Assembly: GCF_023159225.1 (NCBI RefSeq)
Contig: NC_063171.1
Location: 13,066,326-13,130,325 of the forward strand
From: Perognathus longimembris pacificus
Taxonomy: Eukaryota > Chordata > Mammalia > Rodentia > Heteromyidae
Direction: 5' to 3'
Length of the DNA: 64,000 bases
Shown: piece by piece, positions 35,796 through 46,325 of the stretch
Layout: every line of letters begins with the position of its first letter
Position numbering within the stretch: the stretch's first letter is position 1
The notes under the pieces: model-generated
The model's database searches: none
What the model was told of the DNA's origin: nothing
What the model saw: only the letters and a program-made list of their open reading frames with translations
Translations under genes and position numbers: made by a program

Positions 35796-37969
35796 CACTG
35801 AATAGTGGATCAAAATGCCAAATCCACCTTTCTGCTGACTTTAAGACACACATCTTGCCCACAAAAACAAACACATTCTGAAAGTGTAAGGTTTGAATAA
35901 AATATATCGAGCAAATGCCCCCACACTGGGAGGTGGAAGATGTAATCCTAATATCAAATAAAATAAATTTCAAGTTAAAACTACTGTGAAGAGACACAGA
36001 AGGTGATTACATATCAATAGAGGGATTGCTCCTACCAGAGAATATAACAATCCTAAACATTTATACACCAAATGTAGGATCACTCACTTTCACTACTTGT
36101 ATTGAAAACACACATAGGTTCAAAGACAGTGATCATTAGTGACTTTAACACACCACTGTCACCACTGGATAGATCAACACAGCAAAAACTTAACAGAGAA
36201 ACTTCAAAAATTAAAAAATAATTCATAGACCAATTAAACTTAGAATATTCCACTCAGCAACACCAGAATATACATTCATCTCTGTAGCACATGGATCATT
36301 ATCTAAAATATACCATACTTTAGGGTACAAAGCAAATCTAAGCAATTCCAGAAATAATAAGTATTCAGAAATATTAGAATTACAATCAACAAAAGGTTGA
36401 TTCTTTGAAAAATTAACAAAATTAGCAGATCCTTAGCAAACCTCACCAAAATAGAAGAGAACACACCCAAATAAAATCAGAGATGAGAATGGAAACATCA
36501 CTACAGAAACTAGAAAGATTGAGAGCATCATAAGGAAACACTTTCTGAACCTTTGTGCTAACAAATTCAAGAATTTGAAAGAAATGAAATTGTGTCTAGT
36601 AAAAAACTAAACCAAGAAGGGTTATACCAACTAAATAGTCCCATATCAAAAATATTAATAGAAATGGCACTAACAGACCTCCCATCCAAGAAAAGCTCAT
36701 GTCCAGACAGATTCACATGTGAATTCTGTAAGACCTTCAAAGGAGATGTCATTCCAATACTCCTAAGATTCTTTGAAGTAGGAAATGAAAGCTCACTACC
36801 AAACTCATTCTATGAAGCCTGCATAAACCTCATCCACAAACCAGACAGGAACTCATCAAAGAAAAAGAAGTATAGACCATTCATTTGATGAACATCCATG
36901 CAAAACTTCTCAATAAAATTCTGGCCAATTGAATTTAAAAGCTCATCAAAATTATACACTATGATGAAACAGGATTCACTCCAGGGATGCAAAGTTGGCT
37001 CAATATACACACGCCAATTAATGTAATTCAGCACATCAACAGGAGCAAGGACAAGAACCAAAAGATCATCTTCATAGATAAAGAAAAAGACCCAACAACC
37101 TGTATGATGAAAGCTCTGGAGAAACTAGGAATGCATGGAATATTACCCAATATAATTAAGACCCTGGCCTATGGCCAGGTTTATACTTAAAGATGAATTG
37201 TTAAAGCAATTTCCTCTAAAACTGGGAATGAGAAAAGTATGTCTGCTCTCTCCATGCCTCTTCAATATAGTATAAGAATTCCTAGCTAGAATAGTAAGGC
37301 AAGAGGAAAACATAAAGGGGGTACAAATAGAGAATGAAGCAGTAAAACCCTCCCTCTTTGCAGTCACAATCTTGTATTTAGAAAATCCATAGCCTCCACT
37401 CCAGAATTAGTTGAGGTGAAGCAAAATGTTGGCAAAGTACCAGGGTATAAAATTAACCCACAAAAATCCGTAGCTTGTCTCTATACCAACAATGAGATGG
37501 GGGAGGATGAAATTAGGAAAGCAACTACTTTTGCAGTAGTCTCAAAAACTACCTAGGAATCAACTTAACCAAAGAATCAAGTTAACCAAAGTGAAATATT
37601 TCCAGTATAAAAAGTACAAAAATCTGGAAAAGGAAATTAAAGCAGATCTAAGGAAGTGGTAAAACCTTCCATACTGTTGGATTGGGAGGATTGACATCAT
37701 GAATGTGGCAATACTGCCAAAGACTATTCACAAATTCAATGCAATACCTATCAATATCCAACTATTTTCCTTAATGAAATAGAAGAAGCAATCAAAAAAA
37801 TTAAATGGAAAAATAAAGGACCCTAAATAGAAAAAAAAAAATCCTTAGCAGGAGGACAGTGTTGGAGGAATATCAGCACCAAATTTCAAACTCTATTACA
37901 AAGCCATAGTAATAAAAACAGTTTGGTACAGACACATGAATAGGCCTGGGGATCAACGGAATGGAACTG

Positions 37970-37973
<4 letters not shown>

Positions 37974-38011
<38 letters not shown>
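37974..38011. repeat. A38 homopolymer inside L1
   Basis: A pure A run sits where the old L1 ORF2 should continue with EDPE-type codons. It either expanded from an A-rich codon stretch or marks a small lost insertion. Confidence 0.85.
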
Positions 38012-38019
<8 letters not shown>

Positions 38020-38456
38020 GAAAAACAAAAACAACCTCTTCAACAAAGGGTAGTGGCAAAATTGGCTAAACACGTTAGAAAACTAAAGTTACATCCTTAT
38101 ATATGACCTTGCAACAGAATTGATTCCAGACGAATCAAATACCTTGAGGTAAAAGCAGATATCAGTGAGGAAGAGGGAAACACTAGGGCTCCTGTGCATA
38201 GTTAGAAAAGTTTTAAAATTTTGAAAAACATGGGACTGCATTAAACTTCAGAACTTAGGCACACCAAAGGCCTAATCTAGCAAGATATAGAGAAAGCTCA
38301 CAGACTGGGAGAAGATCTTCACTAGCCATGCAACAGACAAGGGCATCATATCTAAAATATTCCTACAGCTCAAGAAATTAAATTCCTCAAAAACAAGCCC
38401 CCAAAGAAAGAATACCCCAATAAAAAGTGGGCTGAAGACTTATAAAGACTTCTCTC

Positions 38457-38947
38457 AGGAGTAAATATGAAACCACAGAAATGGCATTAGAAATAATGCA
38501 TCTGAAATGTAACTGCTTTCCATGAATGAAGAACATTTTCAAATAATTCAATGAAAATTATTGAATTTACCAACAATTTTAACTGCAACAGTATATGTCC
38601 TGAATGTTTTCTGTGATTTAAGGCAAAGAATACTGAGTAAATATTGATTACAATGAATTGAATGATAAAAATTTTGATGAGTGTTTATTGAACTTAAGCT
38701 TCAAGAAATTTATGGTACAATTAGGTTAGTATAAAAGTTAATGAATTTAATGTAGGACAAGTGATAAATTGTATATACAGAACTTGGTAAAATAATTTGC
38801 TTAATGTAAATATAGTCATAATGAGTAGATACTCATCAGTATATTTTTGATACATTTTCATGTATGGTAAAAGTTAAAAATGAAAACAGATATTCTGAGA
38901 TAAACTTCAAAGTTGGAAGAGTCAGTATGGAGGAGCTTTGTAGGCTT

Positions 38948-38978
<31 letters not shown>

Positions 38979-39265
38979 CTTTGTTAAAATCCTAGGAAAA
39001 AATTTCCTTGAAGTTGTTTGATATAACATCACGCTCTTTGATAACGCTCTTTGATAATGTTTTAGAATGCGTGTAATCAGATTTAGTACTGTTGCCTGTG
39101 TTAACCTGTCCATTCTATGTTTGAAATGTTTCATTATGCCTGTGCCTGTCTTGGCCCAAACTTATGGAAAAATCATGTGTTGTCTTTTCCCTCTTTGTTA
39201 CTTTATAACTAAAATGACTTTGTTATTAAAGTAGAAGCAAATATTAAAAAAAGAGGAAATATGAA
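38457..39265 (+). pseudogene. Processed retrocopy of an unidentified transcript (3'-UTR-like)
   Basis: A 780-bp non-L1 segment (38472-39251) interrupts the old L1. It ends with an attaaa signal (about 39226) followed by a short A-rich end, and is flanked by repeats aggagtaaatatgaa (38457-38471) and agaggaaatatgaa (39252-39265) that differ by one indel and one base. This is the signature of an L1-mediated mRNA copy. I see no coding frame, so it looks like 3' UTR only. An internal A27-28 run lies at 38953-38980. The parent gene was not recognised. Confidence 0.7.
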
Positions 39266-40541
39266 TAACCAGTGATACAGTGATACATGAAGAAATGCTC
39301 AACATCTCTGGCCATAAAAGAAAGGCAAATCAAAACATTGAGATCCCATTGTCAAAAAACACCAAAAACAAAAAACAAACTTTTAATGACAGAACATGGG
39401 CAAAGGGGAATGCTGACACAATCTTGGTGGGAGTGCAAACTTAGCTGCCCACTCCTCAAATGACTAAACATATAATCTAGCAATCCCACTCCTGTACATT
39501 TACCCAAATGACAACAAACAAGGCCATACTAAAACTTCCACTACAACCATGATCAGTGCAGCACTATTTACCATAGTTAAATAAAGATATGGGCTCCTTG
39601 GAAGAAGATGGCAGAGGCGCAGCAAAGTCCTATCTAAGCTCTCTCCAAGAACCTAGTTTTTCTTCTACAGGGAAAGTTCTTACTCTAGAGAGATAGCCCA
39701 AGCAAGGTATAACGGTAAAGAGATTCAAGTCAGGAAGGAAAAAAAAAATGAGACAGTAGATCCAAGAATCCAGATTTCAGCTGCAGGCAGTGGTGGCACC
39801 GGCAGCCCAATGCTTACCCGGTGAACCAAATCCACACCCAACTCCAGCATGCACCAGCTCTGAGGGGAGAAATCCTCCAGAAGGCAGAAAACAATGCAGT
39901 CTGCAAGCAGAGCGTAAAATCTCCAAAGAACCAGAGGAAGCATGAGTACTCCACAAAAGACAGTCTTGCTTTAGTCTGCACCCACAGAATGCCATTCAGA
40001 AAGTAGCCCTCCTCCCCCATCCACCATAGTGAATCTCCAACTTTGTCTCTGACATAGATGGCCAAAGAAAACCAGAAATAAAGGGTGCCAGAAGAAAGTA
40101 AGGTCAAAGGGGCCATCTTTGAAAAGGACAAAGGTGACAGAGTAACAAGTCCCAGCTCTGCCAAGGGGAAGAAGTCACCTACCAGACTGGAGGAACCCCT
40201 GAGGGGTGAGCGGCCCTGAAAGCAGCCCTGCAACACTAGTAAACACAGCAACAGGCCAGCCTCCAGGCTGCCATCACTGCTGCTACCCATGAGACAGCAA
40301 CAGACTGGATTCCCAGGCCAAACATTGTCCACAAGTGTCTAGGGGCACCCAGCTTCTATACAGTCAGCGCCACCCAGGAGGAAGGAACTTCCCTGCACGC
40401 AGCTCCATGGTTCCAGCCAGAGCCCTCCACCGTGCCCTTCAGGATCCCCAAGGTCCGACTCAGGGCCTACCACAGGGCAGGCAATTCAAGAGTCACAGCC
40501 AAAGCGTCACACAGTTCCGGAATCAGATTCAGGCCTTCATA

Positions 40542-41030
40542 GGCAGTTCAGGGGTCTAACCTGGGGCTCTGAAGGCAGTTCATGAGTCTGGGCCGGGGGC
40601 TCCGCAGGTAATTCGGGGGCCTACCCAGGGCTCCACATGCAGTTTAGGGGTCTGAGACGGGACTTGGCAGGCAGTTCGGGGTAGGATTTGGGATTCTGAG
40701 CAGGAGCCATGCAGGCAGTTCAGGGGTCTAAGCTGGGGCTCCTCGGACAGTTTGGGGATCCCACGGGACTCTGCCCAAAGTTCGGGGGTTCCACCAGGGC
40801 TCCACCGGCAGTTCGTAAGTCTCACTTATGGCTCCACAGGCAGTTCGGGAGTCCCAGCCAGGGCCTCCGCAGTTCCTTCAGGGGTCTCAACTGGAGTCTA
40901 CCACCCTCGGTCACCAGCCCCTAGGTTTCAGCCAGGGCCTCTGCAGTCAGCTCAGGGGTCTCACCCAGAGTCCACCACCCATGGTCACCTTCCGAGGGGT
41001 TCCAGCCAGGGTCCACCGCAGGCAGCTCAG
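40542..41030 (+). repeat. GC-rich tandem array in L1 5' UTR
   Basis: About ten units of 30-33 bp (one of 44 bp) start ggcagttc or a variant and contain ggggtct and ggggctcc words; unit starts are 40542, 40574, 40607, 40639, 40670, 40714, 40746, 40776, 40807 and 40839. After that the pattern changes to two longer units of 74-75 bp that start tcaggggtctca (40878, 40952), with a third partial start at 41027. The location in the L1 5' UTR makes it a candidate promoter-associated array, in a general way like the monomers of mouse L1, but the units here are much shorter. Confidence 0.9.
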
Positions 41031-41720
41031 GATGCCCAGCCATAACCTAATGCCTGCCCTAGGTAGTCGAGAGGTCCGAGCTGGGCACCACAGGCCCCAC
41101 TGCCTCTGAGGTAGAACCGCTGCCACTGCCAATGCCTTGGGAGTTACAGATTGGTTCCCCAGGCCGACCACAGTCTCCCAATTACTGAGGGCACCTAACC
41201 TCTACCCACAGTCCTCAGAGAACCACCACCGCCCAAAACCTCCAATTTCCACTGAGCCCTGGTTAAGGGTAGGCAAGATAATAGGCATCTGGGGTCAATC
41301 TGAGTGAGTCAAAGGGGTTCTTGAGCAATTGTATCAACTCAGAAAGAACTAACAACAAGATTGCAATGGCATACAATACAGCCACTGAATTCGGGGCTCA
41401 GGTTTGGTCTTTACTTCCAAAGTGTAATTTGTGGGGATACCAGATCTGCTGCTATACCCCATAAAAGAAAGGGAACTTAGCTGTCTAGGTCTGTGTACCT
41501 ATAATAATAGCACAGCGGTACCTGATAGGGTCTGGTTCAGGTCCTATACAGCACCAAAGGTGGCTAGCAGACTAACCTACCAAATCCAATGGGCAGAAGA
41601 AACACAAAAAGTATGGCAAGACAGGGAAAATCATCTCCCATGCAAAACAAACAGGAAACAACATTCAATTGAAATCCCAGAGGAGATTCCTCAAAATGCT
41701 CTACCAACTATGCTACTAAA

Positions 41721-41927
41721 AATAATAAATGAGGGCTGGGGATATAGCCTAGTGGCAAGAGTGCCTGCCTCGGATACACGAGGCCCTAGGTTCGATTCCC
41801 CAGCACCACATATACAGAAAACGGCCAGAAGCGGCGCTGTGGCTCAAGTGACAGAGTGCTAGCCTTGAGCGGGAAGAAGCCAGGGACAGTGCTCAGGCCC
41901 TGAGTCCAAGGCCCAGGACTGGCCAAA

Positions 41928-41970
<43 letters not shown>

Positions 41971-41972
41971 GA
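41721..41972 (+). mobile_element. IDL-Geo type SINE with (AAT)n tail
   Basis: The body is 41733 to about 41928. The left A and B boxes are intact (tagcctagtgg; ggttcgattcc) and the CpG-rich right monomer is close to the copy at 42265. The tail has become a pure (AAT)n run (41928-41960). The TSD aataataaatga is at 41721-41732 and 41961-41972, so the AAT tail may have grown from the AAT-containing target. Confidence 0.94.
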
Positions 41973-42252
41973 AAAGTTTGAGTCTCTCCAGACAAGTATC
42001 CTAGAGCATGAGGAGGCAAACCAAAGAATAATGCGTGAACGTGAGGAATTCAATCCTAAGTTAATAGAGGACTTTATGGTGTCCACAAACATAATAATAC
42101 ATGAACTCCAACAGAAAAAAATAGTCCTATGAAAAAGATAGCTACTCAGCTAAAATACATTAGAGACAGCAATCCAGAACCAAATTAATGAAGTAAGGAA
42201 GTCCCTATAGGACCTAAGAGAGAATTACAGAGAGATATGGAAGCCATCAAGG

Positions 42253-42486
42253 AAGATCAATCAGGGCTGGGGATATAGCCTAGTGGCAAGAGTGCCTGCC
42301 TCGGATACACGAGGCCCTAGGTTCGATTCCCCAGCACCACATATACAGAAAACGGCCAGAAGCGGCGCTGTGGCTCAAGTGGCAGAGTCCTACCCTTGAG
42401 CGGGAAGAAGCCAGGGACAGTGCTCAGGCCCTGAGTCCAAGGCCCACGACTGGCCAAAAAAAAAAAAAAAAAGAAAGATCAATCAG
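42253..42486 (+). mobile_element. Young IDL-Geo type SINE with 12-bp TSD
   Basis: The left monomer has an A box tagcctagtgg (42276-42286) and a B box ggttcgattcc (42320-42330). The right monomer has tggctcaagtgg (42371-42382). An A-rich tail (42456-42474) is followed by the TSD aagatcaatcag (42475-42486), matching 42253-42264. It differs from the copy 530 bp upstream at only a few positions. It splits L1 ORF1. Confidence 0.95.
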
Positions 42487-43269
42487 AGGGTAGGGAGATA
42501 AGAAACCAAGTTGTAAGTTTAGGGAGCAGACTGGATGATGTGGGAGACTGAATCTGAGGCATTGAGGACAGCCTAGACTTTATGGAGAAAGAACAAAAGA
42601 CAATATAAAATCAATCCAAAAAGCAAGACAGATCACTTCAGGAACTCCAAGACACAATCAGGAAGCTCAATATATGGCTAATGGGTATTGAAGAAAACCT
42701 AGAAAAAGAAGTCAACAGAGTAGGCAATTTATTTAACAGAATATTAGCTGAGAAGTTCTCAAACATCCAGAAGGATAAGCCCATCCAGATACAAGAAGCA
42801 TTTAGGACCCCAAACAGATCAGACCAGAAAAGCACTTCGCATCAACACATTGTAATCAAAACAGTATCAATAGAGGCCAAAAAAAAAGAATCCTTAAAGC
42901 TGCTAGGGTAAAGAGAACAATCACATATAAAGGAAAACCAATCAGAATTACCCCGGATTTCTCAGTGGAGACCATGAAAGTAAGGACAGCCTGGAATTAT
43001 GTTTACCACATCCTAAAGAAAAATAACTTTCCACCAAGAAAAGTCTGTATCCAGCTAAACTCTCATTCATAGCTGAAGGTCAAATAAAAGTCTTCCATAG
43101 CAAGGAAAAATTGAACCAATATATCTCCACCAAACCAGCACTGCAGAATATCCTCAAAGATGTCCTCCACATCGAAAACCACCAAGACCACAATCCAGAT
43201 AGGGAAAACATCCCTAAATAAAACTCCAGATTACTAGAGCAAAAAGGGTAGGCACAGCCCCTACAAAGA

Positions 43270-44907
43270 TAGATATGATGAAAGCGACAAGCAATCACTT
43301 CTCAATCCTAACTCCAAGATCAGAGAAGTAACAGGTAACATCACCACTGAAACAACAAAGATCCAGAGTATAATAATGAATTATTTGGCAAACCTCTATG
43401 CCAACAAATTTGAGAACTCGGAGGAAATGGACAAATTCCTAACAAAAATCAATATACCCAAACTTAACCAAGAAGACTGAAATCTACTGAACAGACCTAT
43501 ATCTAACAATGTAAATGGAAATGCAGTATGAGATCTTGCCTCCAAGAAAAGCCCGGGTCCAGATGAATTCACAGTGGAATTCTACAAGGCTTTCAAAACT
43601 GATTACACATCAATACTCCTAAAACTCAAGGAAAAAGAACTCTAGACTCATCTCCTTGATGAACATCAATGCAGAGGTCCTCAACAAACTTTTGGCCAAC
43701 TGACTTCAAGTCATCAAAAACATCATATATTATGATCAAACTGGGTTCATTCCAGGAATGCAAAGTTGGTTCAATATACGCAAGTCGATTAATCCACCAC
43801 ATCGAAGGGAGCAAGGTAAAGAATCACTTGGGTATATCCCTAGATGTGGAAAAGAACTGAAGACCCAGAAATGAACCCACAGACCTACAGATACTTAATC
43901 TTTGACAAAGAAGCTAAAAATATAGGTTGGAACAAAGATAGCCTCTTCAACAAATGGTGCTGGCAAAATTGGGTCAACACCTGTAACAAACTAGACACCA
44001 TTTCATCACTGTGCATCAAAATCAACTCCAAGTGGATCAAAGACCTGGAAATAAAACCAGACACCCTGAAAACTCTGCAAGATAGAAGTGGAGAAACACT
44101 AGGCTCCTTGGCACTGGAAGAAACTTTCTCACCAACGGCCCAGAAATCCAAAAAAATCAAAGAAAGGCTGGACAAGTGGCACTGGATCAAACTGCAGAGC
44201 TGCAGGCAAAGGATATAACTTCCAAGATAAATATAAAGCCCACAGATTGGGAAAAGATTTTTACCAGCCATACAAAGGACAAAGGCCTGATATTTAAAAT
44301 ATATACAGAACTCAAAAAGTTAAATTCCTCCAAAACAATCAAATAACCAACATCCCTCTCAATAACTGGGCTAAAGACCTCTGAAGAGGAAATGAGAATG
44401 GCCAAGAGTCATATGATAAATTGCTCTACATCACTGGCCATAAAAGAAATGGAAGCCAAATCAATCTTGAGATTCCACCTCACCCCAGTAAGAATGTCTA
44501 TTATCAGGAAATCTAATAGTAACAAATGCTGGAGAGGATGTGGCCAATGGGGAACTCTACTACACTGTTGGTTGGAATGCAAACTTGTTCAACCCCTCTG
44601 GAAAGCAGTGTGGAGGTTCCTAAGAACCTAAACAATAGAGCTCCCCTATGACCCAGCAGCCCCACTTTTGGGAACTATGCAAGACTACAAGCAAGACCAC
44701 ACTAAAGCCACCAGCAAAATTATGTTCATTGCAGCACAACTTGTCATTGCTAAAACATGGAACCAAACAAGATGCCTCTCAGCAGATGAGTACATCAGGA
44801 AAGTGTGGTACATATACAGAATGGAATTCTATGCCTCCATCAGAAGGAATGGCACTGCCCCATTCATAGGGAAATGGAAGGACTTGGAAAAAAATCATAA
44901 TAAGTGA
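43270..44907 (+). pseudogene. L1 ORF2 with large internal deletions
   Basis: The start (MMKATSNHF) matches the ORF2 N-terminus of the old L1, but near 43318 the sequence jumps over the endonuclease domain to a later region (NYLANLYANKFENSEEMDKF). The RT fingers (KKSPGPDEFTVEFYKAF) and palm motif A (GISLDVEK, about 43835-43855) are present, then it jumps to [20 protein letters not shown], losing the catalytic FADD box. The C-terminal Cys motif CX3CX7HX4C is intact (CWRGCGQWGTLLHCWLEC, 44529-44582). It cannot retrotranspose on its own. Confidence 0.88.
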
Positions 44908-45582
44908 AGTGACCTAGATCCAAAGAAACATAAACCCTATGGTGTCCCTCATAGGGAATAGTTAGTACATGAATAGGCTAATCATAGTAGAAGACCCAAA
45001 TACCCCAAAAGCTACACCCATATGACCACATAAGATGATGCCAAGTGAAATGAACTCCACATTACAGAAACAAGAGTAATACAACTGTTGTAATTATTCT
45101 AAACATGCCATGTGAACTCATACTATTTTTTTTTCTCTTTCTCCTTGTCTGTTTGTTTGACTAAGTGGTTTGTTTAGTTTTGTTTCTCTTGTAGTCCCTT
45201 CCTGTGGCTGTACCCTCCGTACCACTGAATCACATCTGAGTACCCCGGATACTGTTTGTATGGGTATTAGCACTGGGGAAGGGAGAGGGAATATCAAAAT
45301 CTAGAGACAAAGAACAAAAAGACAAATCATTCAAAAAGCAACATTTACAAAACCATTTGGTGTAAACCAACTGCACAACTCTTGAGGGAAGAAAGGAAGG
45401 GGGGAGGGGGAAATAAGGCAGGAGTTAACAAGTAACAAGAAATGTACTCACTGCTTATCATATGAATCTGCCACCCCTCTGTATCACATTTTGACAATAA
45501 AGAATTTTTTTTAATTAGCAGATACAAAAAAAAAAGGTAGATATGGAACCAACCCAGATTTCCCTGAATAGATAAAAAAATA

Positions 45583-45598
45583 TTATATATATATATAC

Positions 45599-45629
<31 letters not shown>

Positions 45630-45630
45630 T
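45583..45630. repeat. (AT)n-rich microsatellite in L1
   Basis: TATATATA with occasional CATA/GTATA, located in the downstream half of the old L1 where the MWYIYTME-type codons should be. A similar AT expansion occurs at the equivalent site of the next L1 (46670-46740). Confidence 0.9.
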
Positions 45631-45871
45631 CCATAAGAAAGAATGACATTGCCCTATTTGTAAAGAAATGGAAAAATATTAAGTGTAGTAAGCCAGATTC
45701 AAAGAATAGTAGGTTGCATGGTATCATTTTTAATAACTAGAGTATGTCTATGGTATTTTTAACAAGGGTCTTAATAACACAGCTGCTTTGTGCATAGGAC
45801 CATATACAGTTATGTGTATCAGCATGAACTCCATAATATGGGAACTGGAGGGTCTTATTTTTTCCAGTATG

Positions 45872-45943
45872 TCTTCTTCTTCTTCTTCTTCTTCTTCTTC
45901 TTCTTCTTCTTCTTCTTCTTCTTCTTCTTCTTCTTCTTCTCCT

Positions 45944-46007
<64 letters not shown>
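45872..46007. repeat. Compound (TTC)n and (TC)n microsatellite
   Basis: A pure TTC run (45872-45939) is followed, after a short CCTCCT link, by a pure TC run (45948-46007). All pyrimidine on plus. It lies in the 3' UTR of the old L1. The overlapping poly-Ser, poly-Arg and poly-Glu frames are artefacts. Confidence 0.96.
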
Positions 46008-46012
<5 letters not shown>

Positions 46013-46325
46013 CATTTCTGTTGGTTTTCTGTATCTTGTGTCTTATATACAAAACCATTTGGTCTGTGGAAGGGAAAGAGAATCACAGAAACTGCAGAAC
46101 AAAAGATGAGTAAACTAAGTCACATTGATACTCACTTGTCTCTATGTTGGATATAAACCTTACAAGTATGGGAGGAGGGGAGTAGTGAGGGAGTAAACAG
46201 AAGAAATGACTGGTGCAATAACAATATTGAAAAAGAAATGAACTCATTACCTTAGTTACATGAATGTAACTCCCCTGATCATCAATTTTTCAATAAAAAT
46301 CAGGCAAACAAACAAACAAGCAAAA

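Larger units (their letters stand above)
35143..38460 (+). pseudogene. L1 ORF2 of the old element, inactive
   Basis: After the LTR insert, endonuclease-domain sequence is readable (ILNIYTPNVGS near 36050; DFNTPLSPLDRSTQQKLN near 36140-36195). The reverse transcriptase fingers follow at 36592-36888 (SSCPDRFTCEFCKTF; YEACINLIHKPDRNSSKKKK). The palm motif that should read FADD appears as FAVT at about 37357-37368, so both catalytic Asp residues are lost. The C-terminal part reaches 38460 and resumes at 39266. An A38 run at 37974-38011 lies inside the C-terminal region. Confidence 0.88.
41431..43221 (+). pseudogene. L1 ORF1 broken by two SINEs and a frameshift
   Basis: ORF1p is the L1 RNA-binding chaperone. 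The N-terminal part reads QIQWAEETQKVWQDRENH and then a helix-rich, coiled-coil-like region (EHEEANQRIMREREEFN). The RRM-to-C-terminal part is clear at 42681-42911 (MGIEENLEKEVNRVGNLFNR; FRTPNRSDQKSTSHQHIVIK). A frameshift at an A9 run near 42880 moves the rest (TITYKGKPIRITPDFSVET; LNQYISTKPALQNILKD) into another frame, ending at a stop about 43221. SINEs split it at 41733 and 42265. The start at 41431 is only the first Met of the open frame. Confidence 0.85.
39585..45546 (+). mobile_element. Younger L1 with both ends kept but internal deletions
   Basis: The element (39593-45538) is nested in the old L1. The 8-bp repeat agatatgg flanks it at 39585-39592 and 45539-45546; removing it restores continuous old-L1 sequence (gatatggaaccaacccag). 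It has a GC-rich 5' UTR (39593 to about 41430) with a tandem array, ORF1 (about 41431-43221), a shortened ORF2 (43270-44907), a 3' UTR with purine tract (45385-45410) and an aataaa signal at about 45496. Most of the endonuclease and the central RT core are missing. Two SINEs lie in ORF1. Confidence 0.9.
34218..46324 (+). mobile_element. Old L1, near full length in extent, split by three insertions
   Basis: The 5' end (agaagaaggaaaatggtggc at about 34223) resembles the start of the younger L1 at 39593 (gaagaagatggcagaggcg). L1 sequence then runs to about 46297, where a poly(A) signal aataaa (46292-46297) and an (AAAC)n-rich tail close it. Three inserts split it: a solo LTR (35217-35789), a retrocopy (38472-39251) and a younger L1 (39593-45538). 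Across each gap the L1 sequence resumes where it stopped. Most of ORF1 is missing; only the C-terminal part (34870-35060) is recognisable. Confidence 0.85.

Noticed and set aside
39814..40332. 172-aa minus-strand open frame
   Set aside because: It is antisense to the GC-rich L1 5' UTR and has no recognisable domain; chance opening in GC-rich DNA is the simpler view.
40542..41030. Regularly spaced repeats resembling a CRISPR array
   Set aside because: Units are contiguous and diverged with no unique spacers, and the genome is mammalian; this is a minisatellite in an L1 5' UTR.
42276..42330. Pol III A and B boxes that look like a tRNA gene
   Set aside because: They belong to the ID-like half of a SINE, which has a tail and TSD; the cloverleaf is not complete.
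43318..43855. Splice-derived junctions in the young L1
   Set aside because: The first is only weakly exon-like and the second would lack a GT donor if the original L1 read GAAAAGGCC there; kept as a test, not a claim.
45737..46156. Open frames rich in Arg/Glu, Lys, Ser and Phe
   Set aside because: They are translations of the TTC/TC microsatellite inside an L1 3' UTR.
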